The notes beneath the pieces are model-generated. The model was not told where the DNA came from. It did no database searches and worked only from the letters and a program-made list of their open reading frames with translations. DNA of 14,449 bases, taken from contig JBGAHT010000063.1 of NCBI GenBank assembly GCA_044226035.1, positions 1 through 14,449 of the forward strand, in the 5' to 3' direction. This document shows, piece after piece, positions 1-7,301 of this stretch (its first letter is position 1; each line of letters begins with the position of its first letter). This DNA comes from Pseudoluteimonas sp044226035 (GTDB lineage: Bacteria > Pseudomonadota > Gammaproteobacteria > Xanthomonadales > Xanthomonadaceae). The position numbers were made by a program, and so were the translations under genes.

Positions 1-5
1 ATGCT

Positions 6-788
6 CTAGTCGATCCAGTTCGGCTTGCGCTTGTCGAGGAAGGCGGACAGGCCTTCCTGTCCTTCCGGCGAAACGCGCAGTTTCGCGATCAGCGCGGCGT
101 TATCGGCGTCATGCTTCGCGCCATCGGCGTGCGCGGCGACGTCGCGCACGAGTCGCTTCGCGCTGGCCGAGGCGATGGGTCCGGCCTTCAACAGCAGGTC
201 GACCTGTTTCTGCACGGCGGCATCGAGCTGTTCGGACGGGACGACCTGGTGCAGCAAGCCGATACGCAATGCCTCGGCCGCGTCGAAGATCTCGGCGGTG
301 GCGAACCAGCGTCGCGCCTGCCGCGCGCCGATCGCATTGATGACATAGGGCGAAATCACCGCCGGCAGCAATCCGAGTTTCGATTCGGTCAGTCCGAACT
401 TCGCTTCCGGAACGGCAATCGCGATGTCGCAGCAGGCGACCAGACCCACGCCGCCGCCGAAGGCCGCGCCCTGCACGCGCGCGATGGTCGGCTTGGGCAG
501 TTCGTCCAGCGTGCGCATCAGGCGGGCGAGGGCGAGCGAGTCCTCGCGGTTCTCGGCCTCGCTGGCGGCGGCCATGCCGCGCATCCAGTTGAGGTCGGCG
601 CCGGCGGAGAACGAGGCGCCGCTGGCTTCGAGCACCAGCACGCGCACGCCGGGATCGGCCGCGATCCGCTGCAGCGCGGCGGTGAGATCGGCGATGAGGG
701 CGGCATCGAAGGCGTTGTGCAGTTCCGGCCGTTGCAAACGCAGGCGGGCGACGCCGGCCGTGGTTTCGCTGTGCAGCGTCTGGCTCAT
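6..788 (-). CDS. liuC: Enoyl-CoA hydratase/isomerase, probable 3-methylglutaconyl-CoA hydratase (LiuC)
   Basis: A 260-residue crotonase-fold protein. In leucine breakdown this family hydrates 3-methylglutaconyl-CoA to HMG-CoA in the cytoplasm. The two oxyanion-hole segments are visible: ASFSAGADLNWM at about residues 58-69 and AAFGGGVGL at about 108-116. The second acid region reads FGLTESKLGLLP, with Glu135 where crotonases carry a catalytic glutamate. The first catalytic glutamate of classical crotonases appears to be replaced by Gly115 (GGGVGL instead of GGGxEL). I chose the ATG at 786-788 because it gives the usual ~260-residue length; the frame stays open upstream but that part is basic, low-complexity and crosses the divergent promoter. 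No Shine-Dalgarno sequence is seen. The LiuC assignment rests on the nearby LiuA and LiuB genes; another short-chain enoyl-CoA hydratase is possible. Confidence 0.85.
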   Translation of the reverse strand: MSQTLHSETTAGVARLRLQRPELHNAFDAALIADLTAALQRIAADPGVRVLVLEASGASFSAGADLNWMRGMAAASEAENREDSLALARLMRTLDELPKPTIARVQGAAFGGGVGLVACCDIAIAVPEAKFGLTESKLGLLPAVISPYVINAIGARQARRWFATAEIFDAAEALRIGLLHQVVPSEQLDAAVQKQVDLLLKAGPIASASAKRLVRDVAAHADGAKHDADNAALIAKLRVSPEGQEGLSAFLDKRKPNWID

Positions 789-815
789 CGTGGCCCGCGG
801 TCTGGGTGGTGGCGC

Positions 816-864
816 CATCATAGCCGCCGGCCTGCGGCAGACCGGCCCGCGATCGGCTATGATG
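816..864. promoter_or_regulatory. Back-to-back divergent promoters for liuC and feoA inside an 11-bp inverted repeat
   Basis: CATCATAGCCG at 816-826 and its exact reverse complement CGGCTATGATG at 854-864 are separated by 27 bases. Each arm contains TATGAT, a five-of-six match to the -10 hexamer. The left one (817-822, minus strand) faces liuC and the right one (858-863, plus strand) faces feoA. Predicted starts are near 810 and 870, giving 5' leaders of about 20 bases. No good -35 hexamer is seen on either side, and the two -35 zones overlap between the arms. Confidence 0.55.
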
Positions 865-879
865 AGAACAATTCCCATT
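861..879. promoter_or_regulatory. Fur-box-like operator over the feoA promoter
   Basis: gatgagaacaattcccatt matches the AATGAGAATNATTCTCATT form of the Fur 19-mer at all but about three positions, with clear dyad symmetry (ATGAGAA / TTCCCAT). It overlaps the TATGAT -10 box and the predicted start, and ends 12 bases before the feoA GTG. That is where an iron-loaded Fur dimer would block transcription. Fur control of feoAB is established in many proteobacteria; binding here is inferred. Confidence 0.6.
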
Positions 880-891
880 TGAGAACGGTTC

Positions 892-1140
892 GTGACACTG
901 GCCGATCTCCCGCGCCGCACGCCCGCGATCGTCGCCGCCGTCGAAGATACGGCGGCGAACGACGCCATTTCCCGCCGCCTGCGCGAACTGGGTTTCGTCG
1001 CCGGCGAGGAAGTCGAGGTCATCGCCGCCGGCCCGCTCGGCGCGGAACCGCTGCTGGTGCAGATCGGCTACACGCGCTTCGCGCTGCGCCGCGCGGAAGC
1101 GCGCCGCGTGCGCCTGCGAACGAACGGGCCGGGCGCATGA
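892..1140 (+). CDS. feoA: FeoA ferrous iron transport accessory protein
   Basis: An 82-residue protein of the FeoA/SH3-like family, a small cytosolic partner of the FeoB ferrous iron permease. The family pattern is present: an N-terminal TLADLPRRTPAIV strand, then ISRRLRELGFVAGEEVEVI at about residues 26-44, and a closing strand IGYTRFALRRAEARRVRL. The start is GTG at 892-894, the first start codon after the Fur-like site, and gives the normal family length of 75-85 residues. The stop codon overlaps the feoB start (ATGA at 1137-1140), so translation is very likely coupled. It is the first gene of a three-gene iron operon. Confidence 0.9.
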   Translation: MTLADLPRRTPAIVAAVEDTAANDAISRRLRELGFVAGEEVEVIAAGPLGAEPLLVQIGYTRFALRRAEARRVRLRTNGPGA

Positions 1141-2978
1141 ACGCCTCCGTCGCCATGCCGCTGCGGCTCGCGCTGATCGGCAATCCGAACAGCGGCAAGA
1201 CCGCGCTGTTCAACCTGCTCACCGGCAGCCGGCAGAAGGTGGCGAACTACGCCGGCGTCACCGTCGAGCGCAAGGAAGGCCGCATGCGCACGCCGCTCGG
1301 GCGCGAGCTGGTGGTGCTCGACCTGCCCGGCGCGTACAGCCTGCATCCGGCGAGCCTGGACGAGGCCATCGCGCGCGATGTCTGCCGCGGCTTCTATCCC
1401 GGCGAGCCCGCGCCCGACCTGCTGGTGTGCGTGGTCGACGCCACCAACCTGCGCCTGCACCTGCGCTTCGTGCTGGAACTGCGCGAACTGGGCCGGCCGA
1501 TGATCGTCGCGCTGAACCAGAGCGATGCCGCCGAACGCCGCGGCATCCGCATCGACGCCGACGCGCTGGCGCGCGAACTCGGCGTGCCGGTGCTGTCGAC
1601 GGTGGCGGTGCGCCACGGCGGCGCGCAGGCGCTGGTCGAGGCGATCGACCGCGGCGGCGAACGCCCGCACCCGCCGACGCGCACGCTCGATGCGGATGCC
1701 GATCCGCACGCGGAAGTGCGCCGGCTGCTGTCGCTGGCGGTGGCGATGCCCAGCCGCACCGCGCGCCTGGACGACGCGCTCGACCGCTGGCTGCTGCACC
1801 CGGTGTTCGGCCTGGCCACGCTCGCGGTGCTGATGTTCCTGATGTTCCAGGCGGTGTACGCCTGGGCCGCGCCGCTGATGGACGCCATCGACGCGGGCAC
1901 GGCGTGGATCGGCGCGCAGGCGACGGCGATGCTGCCGGCCGGGCCGCTGCGCAGCCTGCTGGTGGATGGCGTGATCGCCGGCGTCGGCGGCGTGGTCGTG
2001 TTCCTGCCGCAGATCCTGATCCTGTTCGCGTTCATCCTCGCGCTGGAGGAATCGGGTTACCTGCCGCGCGCCGCGTTCCTGCTCGACCGCATGATGTCGA
2101 AGGCGGGGCTGTCGGGGCGTTCGTTCATCCCGCTGCTGTCGAGCTTCGCCTGCGCGGTGCCGGGGATCATGGCCACGCGCAGCATCCAGGATCCGCGCGA
2201 CCGCCTCGCCACCATCCTGGTCGCGCCGCTGATGACCTGTTCGGCGCGGCTGCCGGTGTACGGCCTGCTGATCGCCGCGTTCATCCCGCGCCGCGCGATC
2301 GGCTGGTTCAACCTGCAGGGGTTGGTGCTGTTCGGCCTGTACGCCGCCGGCATCCTCAGCGCGCTCGCGGTGTCGTTCGCGATGAAGCGCTGGCGCCGCG
2401 ACAAGGGCGAACACATGCTGCTGCTGGAACTGCCGTCCTACCGCATGCCGACCGTGCGCGACGTCGCCATCGGCCTGTGGGAACGCGCGCTGATCTTCCT
2501 CAAGCGCGTGGGCGGCATCATCCTCGCGCTGACCATCCTGTTGTGGTTCCTGCTGAACTTCCCGGGCGGCGGCATCGAGCACAGCTTCGCCGGGCGCATC
2601 GGCGCGGCGATGGAGCACGTGTTCGCGCCGATCGGCTTCAACTGGCAGATCTGCATCGCGCTGGTGCCGGGCATGGCCGCGCGCGAGGTGGTGGTGTCCT
2701 CGCTCGCCACCGTGTACGCGCTCGCCGCCGCCGGCAACGACGCCGACACCGCGCGCGCGCTGTCGCCGATGATCCAGCAGCACTGGTCGCTGGCGACGGC
2801 GCTGTCGCTGCTGGTGTGGTTCATCTACGCGCCGCAATGCCTGTCGACGCTGGCGATCATCCGCCGCGAGACCAATTCGATGAAGCAGACCCTGGTCGCC
2901 GCGGGCTACCTGTTCGCGCTGGCGTACTGCGCTTCGCTGGTCACCTACCAGGTCGCGAAGGCGCTGGGGGCGGGCTGA
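1137..2978 (+). CDS. feoB: FeoB ferrous iron permease with N-terminal G domain
   Basis: A 613-residue inner-membrane Fe(II) transporter. The N-terminal GTPase domain shows G1 GNPNSGKT (15-22), G2 around Thr42 in YAGVTVE, G3 DLPG (62-65), G4 NQSD (127-130) and a G5-like LSTVAV (153-158). A helical linker follows, then hydrophobic segments from about residue 221 to 607. The two Gate repeats are clear: SSFACAVPGIMATRSI (335-350, with Cys339) and VPGMAAREVVVSSLAT (510-525). Cys368 lies in a further membrane segment (MTCSARLPVY). It is shorter than the ~770-residue E. coli protein because the region after the last Gate repeat is compact; I see no truncation. The ATG at 1137 overlaps the feoA stop. 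A much longer in-frame extension starting at 111 is antisense to liuC and rejected. The stop overlaps the start of the next gene (TGATG). Confidence 0.95.
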   Translation: MNASVAMPLRLALIGNPNSGKTALFNLLTGSRQKVANYAGVTVERKEGRMRTPLGRELVVLDLPGAYSLHPASLDEAIARDVCRGFYPGEPAPDLLVCVVDATNLRLHLRFVLELRELGRPMIVALNQSDAAERRGIRIDADALARELGVPVLSTVAVRHGGAQALVEAIDRGGERPHPPTRTLDADADPHAEVRRLLSLAVAMPSRTARLDDALDRWLLHPVFGLATLAVLMFLMFQAVYAWAAPLMDAIDAGTAWIGAQATAMLPAGPLRSLLVDGVIAGVGGVVVFLPQILILFAFILALEESGYLPRAAFLLDRMMSKAGLSGRSFIPLLSSFACAVPGIMATRSIQDPRDRLATILVAPLMTCSARLPVYGLLIAAFIPRRAIGWFNLQGLVLFGLYAAGILSALAVSFAMKRWRRDKGEHMLLLELPSYRMPTVRDVAIGLWERALIFLKRVGGIILALTILLWFLLNFPGGGIEHSFAGRIGAAMEHVFAPIGFNWQICIALVPGMAAREVVVSSLATVYALAAAGNDADTARALSPMIQQHWSLATALSLLVWFIYAPQCLSTLAIIRRETNSMKQTLVAAGYLFALAYCASLVTYQVAKALGAG

Positions 2979-3220
2979 TGCCGGCGGGCCTGCTCGCGCA
3001 GTACCTGGCGATCGCGCTGGTGGTGGCGGTCAGCGCCGTGTTCGTGATGCGCAGGCAGTTCCCGAACGCGACGCGCAGGCTGCGCATCGCCATCGCGTTG
3101 CCGTTGCTGCGCGAGCATTCGCCGGGATGGATGAAATCGCTGGGACGCCGCATCGCGCCGCCGGCGCGGAGCATCGGCGACTCCTCCTGCGGCGGCTGCA
3201 ACGGCTGCGATCCGGACTGA
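2978..3220 (+). CDS. Small FeoB-associated membrane protein with cysteine-rich tail
   Basis: An 80-residue protein with one N-terminal membrane segment (about residues 5-24, LLAQYLAIALVVAVSAVFVM), a basic amphipathic middle, and a C-terminal CGGCNGC (71-77) followed by DPD. Its ATG overlaps the feoB stop (TGATG at 2976-2980), so it is translationally coupled and almost certainly part of the iron operon. The plan (one helix, then a CxxCxxC tail at the cytosolic face) resembles the FeoB-associated Cys-rich membrane proteins of Gram-positives, though I cannot claim sequence homology. It may occupy the place of FeoC. An iron-binding or redox role for the three cysteines is inference. Confidence 0.8.
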   Translation: MPAGLLAQYLAIALVVAVSAVFVMRRQFPNATRRLRIAIALPLLREHSPGWMKSLGRRIAPPARSIGDSSCGGCNGCDPD

Positions 3221-3226
3221 AGCGCC

Positions 3227-3583
3227 TCAGCGCCGGCGTTCGCCCGCCGCGGACACGTCGACCGAAAGCGTGAACGTGCGTTCCTCGTTCGGCTGCAGCG
3301 CGCCGACGCCGACCAGCTGGCGCGCGACTTCCTCGCCGCGCGCGTTGCGGATGGTGAGCAGCATCGTGTATTCCCACGCCGGGCCTTCGCCCGGGTGGCG
3401 GATCGCGCCTTCCACGCGCAACGGCGAATGCGTTTGCGGCGCGCTCGCCGCCTGCGCCGCGGAGTCGTAGCGCAGGTGGCCGCGACAGGCAGGGCAGACC
3501 GCCGCACTTTCGAGGATGGTCGCCTTGCAGTGCGGACAGGCGCGGGTGGCTCCGGCGGTGGCGGGACGGGCCGTGGCCTTCAC
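3227..3583 (-). CDS. Zinc-ribbon protein of unknown function, coupled to bactofilin
   Basis: A 118-residue soluble protein. CPHC (16-19) and CPAC (30-33) form a four-cysteine zinc ribbon. An Ala/Gln-rich linker follows, and from about residue 53 there is a strand-rich domain (LRVEGAIRHPGEGPAWEYTMLLTIRNA and FTLSVDV) that looks like a small beta-sandwich. The GTG start at 3581-3583 overlaps the bactofilin stop (GTGA), which decides the start and implies translational coupling. A longer same-frame extension upstream is the shadow of the bactofilin gene. The stop lies only 6 bases from that of the convergent iron-operon gene, with no clear terminator between them. Function unknown; a bactofilin partner is the natural guess from position. 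Confidence 0.75.
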   Translation of the reverse strand: MKATARPATAGATRACPHCKATILESAAVCPACRGHLRYDSAAQAASAPQTHSPLRVEGAIRHPGEGPAWEYTMLLTIRNARGEEVARQLVGVGALQPNEERTFTLSVDVSAAGERRR

Positions 3584-4095
3584 CCGTTGCCGCGATCGCT
3601 GCCGTTGCGGGCCGAGGCCTTGTCGCCCCAGTTGCCGCATTCGACGTGGCCGCGGATGCGCGAGCCGGAGGCGACGGTGAGCGTGTCGGCCTTGAGGTCG
3701 CCGTGGATGGCGCCGGAATTGGTCAACTCGACCTGCGAGGCGGAATCGATGTTGCCTTCCAGTTCGCCGGACACGGTGACCTTGTTCGCGCGCACGCCAC
3801 CGGCGAGCTTGGCGCCCGGTTCGATGGTGAGGTCGCCCTGGACGTTGACGTCGCCCTTGAAGCGGCCGGCGATGCGGACGTGGCCGCTGCCTTCGATCTT
3901 GCCTTCGATGGTGAGGTCGGAGGCGATCAGCGATTCCTTCGCGGCGTTGGCGACCGGGCGCGGACCGGTGGCGGTTTGCGTGGCCGGCGCTTCGGCAGGC
4001 GTCGGAGCGGTTTCGCGCGGCGGCAGCGGATCGGCGGCGAAGGAGGGCGCGGCGTCCTTCTTCGCGGCGGGTTGCGGGGTGTTGAAAATGGCCAT
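3580..4095 (-). CDS. Bactofilin (polymer-forming cytoskeletal protein)
   Basis: A 171-residue bactofilin. A disordered Pro/Ala-rich N-terminus (1-50) precedes the core of short beta-helix rungs at about residues 53-155: SLIASDLTIEGKIEGSGHV, RIAGRFKGDVNVQGDLTI, AKLAGGVRANKVTVSGELEG and AIHGDLKADTLTVASGSRIRG. These Gly-rich repeats with alternating hydrophobics are the hallmark of the family, whose members self-assemble into nucleotide-independent filaments at the membrane and influence cell shape or wall synthesis. The N-terminal MAIFN may be a short membrane-binding motif, as described for some bactofilins. The ATG at 4093-4095 has a strong GGAGGAAG ribosome-binding site about 10 bases upstream; earlier in-frame ATGs lack one. 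It heads a two-gene unit with the zinc-ribbon gene. Confidence 0.92.
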   Translation of the reverse strand: MAIFNTPQPAAKKDAAPSFAADPLPPRETAPTPAEAPATQTATGPRPVANAAKESLIASDLTIEGKIEGSGHVRIAGRFKGDVNVQGDLTIEPGAKLAGGVRANKVTVSGELEGNIDSASQVELTNSGAIHGDLKADTLTVASGSRIRGHVECGNWGDKASARNGSDRGNG

Positions 4096-4419
4096 GCTGG
4101 TGACTTCCTCCGGGGGATGCAGAAGACGCCCCGCGCGAGCGCGGGAGGCCGAGCCTAGCACGGCGACAACGGCGAAATGTTGATGCGCGTCCGCAAGTTC
4201 CGGCTGCAAGTGCCTGCTGCCATTGAAAGTAGCGCGAGGCTGATCCTGAATGCGCGGAGGTGCGCCGATTCACCCGAGACACGGCGATAACATGAGATCC
4301 GCGGCGACGGGGGTGGAAAGCGCCTCCACCGGACCTCGCGCGAGCTGTGTTGGCCGGCTTGCATCGGTACTTCCGTTGCAAGTCGTGGCGGTTCCATTTT
4401 CGTAATGGGGAGACACGAC
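4096..4419. other. 324-bp divergent intergenic region between bactofilin and GloVer genes
   Basis: No gene is supported here. The left part holds the bactofilin leader: the GGAGGAAG ribosome-binding site and a GC palindrome at 4130-4145 (CCCGCG-CGAG-CGCGGG). A weak extended -10-like TGCTAGGCT lies near 4152-4160 on the minus strand. The right part has an inverted repeat CTTGCA/TGCAAG at 4358-4363 and 4377-4382, and GGGGAGA (4407-4413), the ribosome-binding site of the plus-strand gene. No convincing plus-strand promoter was found. Confidence 0.4.
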
Positions 4420-5577
4420 ATGCGTTTCGATCAGATGGGCTTGCTCCGCGCCGCGCTGTTGGCCTCGGTCACCGCGCTCGCCACTTTCGTCGGCGCCGCT
4501 CAGGCGCAGACCTACAATTTTCGCGTGCTGCACAGGTTTTCCGGGTCTCAGGATGATGGCGCAAAGCCCTTGCCACACGTGGAATTCGATGCCGCCGGCA
4601 ATCTCTACGGCACCACGGCGTCCGGTGGGTTCGGCGTTGGAACCATCTTCAAGATCGCAAAGGATGGAACCGAATCCCTCCTCTCCATTCTCGATGTCTT
4701 CGGGAATCCAGTCGCTAGCGTGACGATCGATCCTGCGACCGGCGATCTTTACGGAACGATGCCCGAAGGCGGTAGTTCGTCCGGCTGCATCATCTTTGAA
4801 CGAGGTTGCGGCATTCTTTACAAGGTGGCCAGTGACGGGACTTACACCCTGCTGGAGCAATTCGGGAGGAGCGGCACAACCCCTAATAGTCGCCTGGTCC
4901 TGGACCCGCGAGGCAATCTGTACGGAACGACTCAATACGGCGAGATTTACAAGGTTAGCGCGAGTGGAAGGGTCAGTACGTTGTATGAACCTGTCAACGG
5001 CGTCCCCATCAGCGTGATCCGTGATGCGGTCGGCAATCTGTATGGCGCGGCGAACGAATTCGGTGGCGGCGGCACGCTTTTCAAACTGGCGCCGAACGGC
5101 ACCTTTACCACGCTTCACGTGTTCGGATCCGAAGGCGAGGGGACTTACCCGGTAGGCGACCTGACCCGCGACAAGGCCGGCAATCTCTATGGTGCGACCG
5201 ATTGTTGCGTGTACAAGCTCGCCCCGGACGGAGCACTGACGGTGTTGTACGATTTCGTCGATTTTGCCGATGGCCTAGGTCCGAATGGTGGCTTGGTATT
5301 GATCGGCGACAATCTCTACGGCACGACCGTAGGAGGCGGTTTGGATCTTCCCGACTGCAAATCCTCCACCGGGTACGATGGCTGCGGCACCGTATTCAAA
5401 CTCGCCCCGGACGGCACCAAGACGACATTGCACGAGTTCCTGCCGTCCGACGGCGCTCATCCGGGAGGCAGCCTGACGTACAAGTTCGGCAGGCTGTTTG
5501 GCACGGCTTACAACGGCGGCGGAGGTTCCGGTTCCGGTAACGGCACCGTCTACAGTATCGGCGTCGCCAACCCCTAA
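4420..5577 (+). CDS. Exported GloVer-repeat protein (seven LYGTT-type repeats)
   Basis: A 385-residue secreted protein built from the repeat defined by TIGR03803 (GloVer). A Sec signal peptide spans about residues 1-29, with likely cleavage at AQA|QT. The motif GNLYGTT or a variant occurs seven times (GNLYGTT, GDLYGTM, GNLYGTT, GNLYGAA, GNLYGAT, DNLYGTT, GRLFGTA). Each is followed by a strand of the type GTxFKLAPDGT. Seven repeats suggest a seven-bladed beta-propeller. The ATG at 4420 was chosen over the one at 4405 because GGGGAGA lies 6 bases upstream. Base composition is lower than its neighbours (a sampled 60-base line is 57% G+C), and it sits alone between unrelated genes, which suggests separate acquisition. 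Function is unknown; such proteins are often surface or extracellular. Confidence 0.85.
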   Translation: MRFDQMGLLRAALLASVTALATFVGAAQAQTYNFRVLHRFSGSQDDGAKPLPHVEFDAAGNLYGTTASGGFGVGTIFKIAKDGTESLLSILDVFGNPVASVTIDPATGDLYGTMPEGGSSSGCIIFERGCGILYKVASDGTYTLLEQFGRSGTTPNSRLVLDPRGNLYGTTQYGEIYKVSASGRVSTLYEPVNGVPISVIRDAVGNLYGAANEFGGGGTLFKLAPNGTFTTLHVFGSEGEGTYPVGDLTRDKAGNLYGATDCCVYKLAPDGALTVLYDFVDFADGLGPNGGLVLIGDNLYGTTVGGGLDLPDCKSSTGYDGCGTVFKLAPDGTKTTLHEFLPSDGAHPGGSLTYKFGRLFGTAYNGGGGSGSGNGTVYSIGVANP

Positions 5578-5589
5578 GCAGTCCGCGCG

Positions 5590-5612
5590 CGCCCTCGCGT
5601 TTGACGAGGGCG
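5590..5612. terminator. Hairpin between convergent GloVer and liuB genes
   Basis: A perfect 8-bp stem, CGCCCTCG (5590-5597) with CGAGGGCG (5605-5612), and a 7-base loop, placed 12 bases after the GloVer stop and 8 bases beyond the liuB stop. There is no real U-tract on either side, so it may act as a weak bidirectional terminator or only as a 3' end stabiliser. Confidence 0.5.
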
Positions 5613-5620
5613 TGTGCCGA

Positions 5621-7228
5621 TTACATCCGGAACACACCATAGCGCGCCGGTTCGATCGGCGCGTTGAGGCTCGCGGAAATCCCCAGGCCGAGCACGCGGC
5701 GGGTATCGGCAGGGTCGATGATGCCGTCGTCCCACAGCCGCGCGGTGGCGTAGTACGGGTTTCCCTGCGATTCGTACTGGTCGCGGATGGGGGACTTGAA
5801 CGCTTCCTCCTCCTCCGAGCTCCACGTACCGCCTTTCGCTTCGATGCCGTCGCGTTTCACCGTCGCCAGCACGCTCGCGGCCTGCTCGCCGCCCATCACG
5901 CTGATGCGCGCGTTCGGCCACATCCACAGGAAGCGCGCGCCGTAGGCGCGGCCGCACATCGCGTAGTTGCCGGCGCCGAAGCTGCCGCCGATCACCACGG
6001 TGAACTTCGGCACCGACGAGCACGCGACCGCGGTGACCATCTTCGCGCCGTCCTTGGCGATGCCGGCCTGCTCGTACTTCTTGCCGACCATGAAGCCGGT
6101 GATGTTCTGCAGGAACACCAGCGGGATGCCGCGCTGGTTGCACAACTCGATGAAGTGCGCGCCCTTGAGCGCGCTCTCGGAGAACAGGATGCCGTTGTTG
6201 GCGACGATGCCGACCGGATAGCCGTGCAGGTGGGCGAAACCGGTGACGAGCGTCTTGCCGTAGCGCGCCTTGAATTCCTGGAACTCGCTGCCGTCGACGA
6301 TGCGCCCGATCACTTCGCGGATGTCGAACGGGCGGCGCGCGTCCTTCGGCACGATGCCGTACAGTTCCTCGGCCGGGAACAGCGGTTCGCGCACGGGCTG
6401 CGTCGCCAGCGGCAGCGCCTTCGTGCGGTTGAGCGAGCCGACGATGCCGCGCGCGATCTGCAGCGCGTGGCGGTCGTCCTCGGCGAAGTGGTCGGCCACG
6501 CCGGAAATCGACGTATGCACGTCGGCGCCGCCGAGGGTTTCCGCATCGACGACTTCGCCGGTCGCCGCCTTCACCAGCGGCGGGCCGCCGAGGAAGATCG
6601 TGCCCTGTTCCTTGACGATCACGCTTTCGTCGCTCATCGCCGGCACGTAGGCGCCGCCTGCGGTGCACGAACCCATCACCACCGCGACCTGCGGGATGTT
6701 CTCCGCGCTCATCCGCGCCTGGTTGTAGAAGATCCGGCCGAAATGCTCCTTGTCCGGGAACACCTCGTCCTGCAGCGGCAGGAAGGCGCCGCCGGAATCG
6801 ACCAGGTAGATGCAGGGCAGGCGGTTCTCGCGCGCGATCTCCTGCGCGCGCAGGTGCTTCTTCACCGTCATCGGGAAGTAGGTGCCGCCCTTGACCGTGG
6901 CGTCGTTGGCGACGATGACGACTTCCTGGCCCATGACCCGGCCGATGCCGCAGACCATGCCGGCGGCGGGCGCGGCATCGTCGTACATGCCTTCGGCCGC
7001 GAGTGGCGCGATCTCGAGGAACGGCGAACCCGGGTCGAGCAGGGCGTCGATGCGTTCGCGCGGCAGCAGCTTGCCGCGTTCGGTGTGCCTGGCCCTGGCC
7101 TTCTCGCCGCCGCCGTCCGCGGCGCGGGCCAGCCGGCGGTCGAGTTCGGCGACCAGTTCGCGATGGAAGGCGGCGTTGTCGGCGAATTCCCGCGAGCGGG
7201 GGTCGATCTGCGTGGTCAGCGCGGGCAT
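5621..7228 (-). CDS. liuB: Methylcrotonyl-CoA carboxylase, carboxyltransferase (beta) subunit
   Basis: A 535-residue acyl-CoA carboxyltransferase that moves carboxyl from biotin to 3-methylcrotonyl-CoA in leucine degradation. It has the N-terminal HTERGKLLPRERIDALLDPGSPFLE motif in the 48-72 region, the first oxyanion region GSCTAGGAYVPAMSDE (186-201), and in the C-terminal half FLQNITGFMVGKKYEQAGIAKDGAKM-type sequence followed by IGGSFGAGNYAMCGRAY. This pattern and length fit the MCC beta subunit rather than propionyl-CoA carboxylase beta. ATG 7226-7228 gives the usual length; further in-frame upstream sequence encodes the tandem terminator repeats and is not protein. The biotin-carrying alpha subunit is not in the window. 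A weak promoter candidate lies upstream (TTGCCG 7278-7283, TATCCT 7257-7262). Confidence 0.93.
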   Translation of the reverse strand: MPALTTQIDPRSREFADNAAFHRELVAELDRRLARAADGGGEKARARHTERGKLLPRERIDALLDPGSPFLEIAPLAAEGMYDDAAPAAGMVCGIGRVMGQEVVIVANDATVKGGTYFPMTVKKHLRAQEIARENRLPCIYLVDSGGAFLPLQDEVFPDKEHFGRIFYNQARMSAENIPQVAVVMGSCTAGGAYVPAMSDESVIVKEQGTIFLGGPPLVKAATGEVVDAETLGGADVHTSISGVADHFAEDDRHALQIARGIVGSLNRTKALPLATQPVREPLFPAEELYGIVPKDARRPFDIREVIGRIVDGSEFQEFKARYGKTLVTGFAHLHGYPVGIVANNGILFSESALKGAHFIELCNQRGIPLVFLQNITGFMVGKKYEQAGIAKDGAKMVTAVACSSVPKFTVVIGGSFGAGNYAMCGRAYGARFLWMWPNARISVMGGEQAASVLATVKRDGIEAKGGTWSSEEEEAFKSPIRDQYESQGNPYYATARLWDDGIIDPADTRRVLGLGISASLNAPIEPARYGVFRM

Positions 7229-7301
7229 GCGGGCTCGTCGATGCGTGCGAGGCGACAGGATAACCGCAGCGTCGTCGCGGCAACGCCGGCTCGATCGGCG
7301 A

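Noticed and set aside
111..1136. Long in-frame N-terminal extension of feoB (total 955 codons)
   Set aside because: It is antisense to liuC and overlaps feoA; the peptide is Arg/Gly-rich without domains, and the ATGA overlap with feoA gives a normal FeoB start.
1068..2837. Minus-strand 589-codon frame over feoB
   Set aside because: Arg/His/Gln-rich antisense shadow; FeoB motifs on the other strand are unambiguous.
1137..2978. FeoB truncated at the C-terminus
   Set aside because: It is shorter than the E. coli protein, but both Gate repeats and the last membrane segments are present and the stop is coupled to the next gene.
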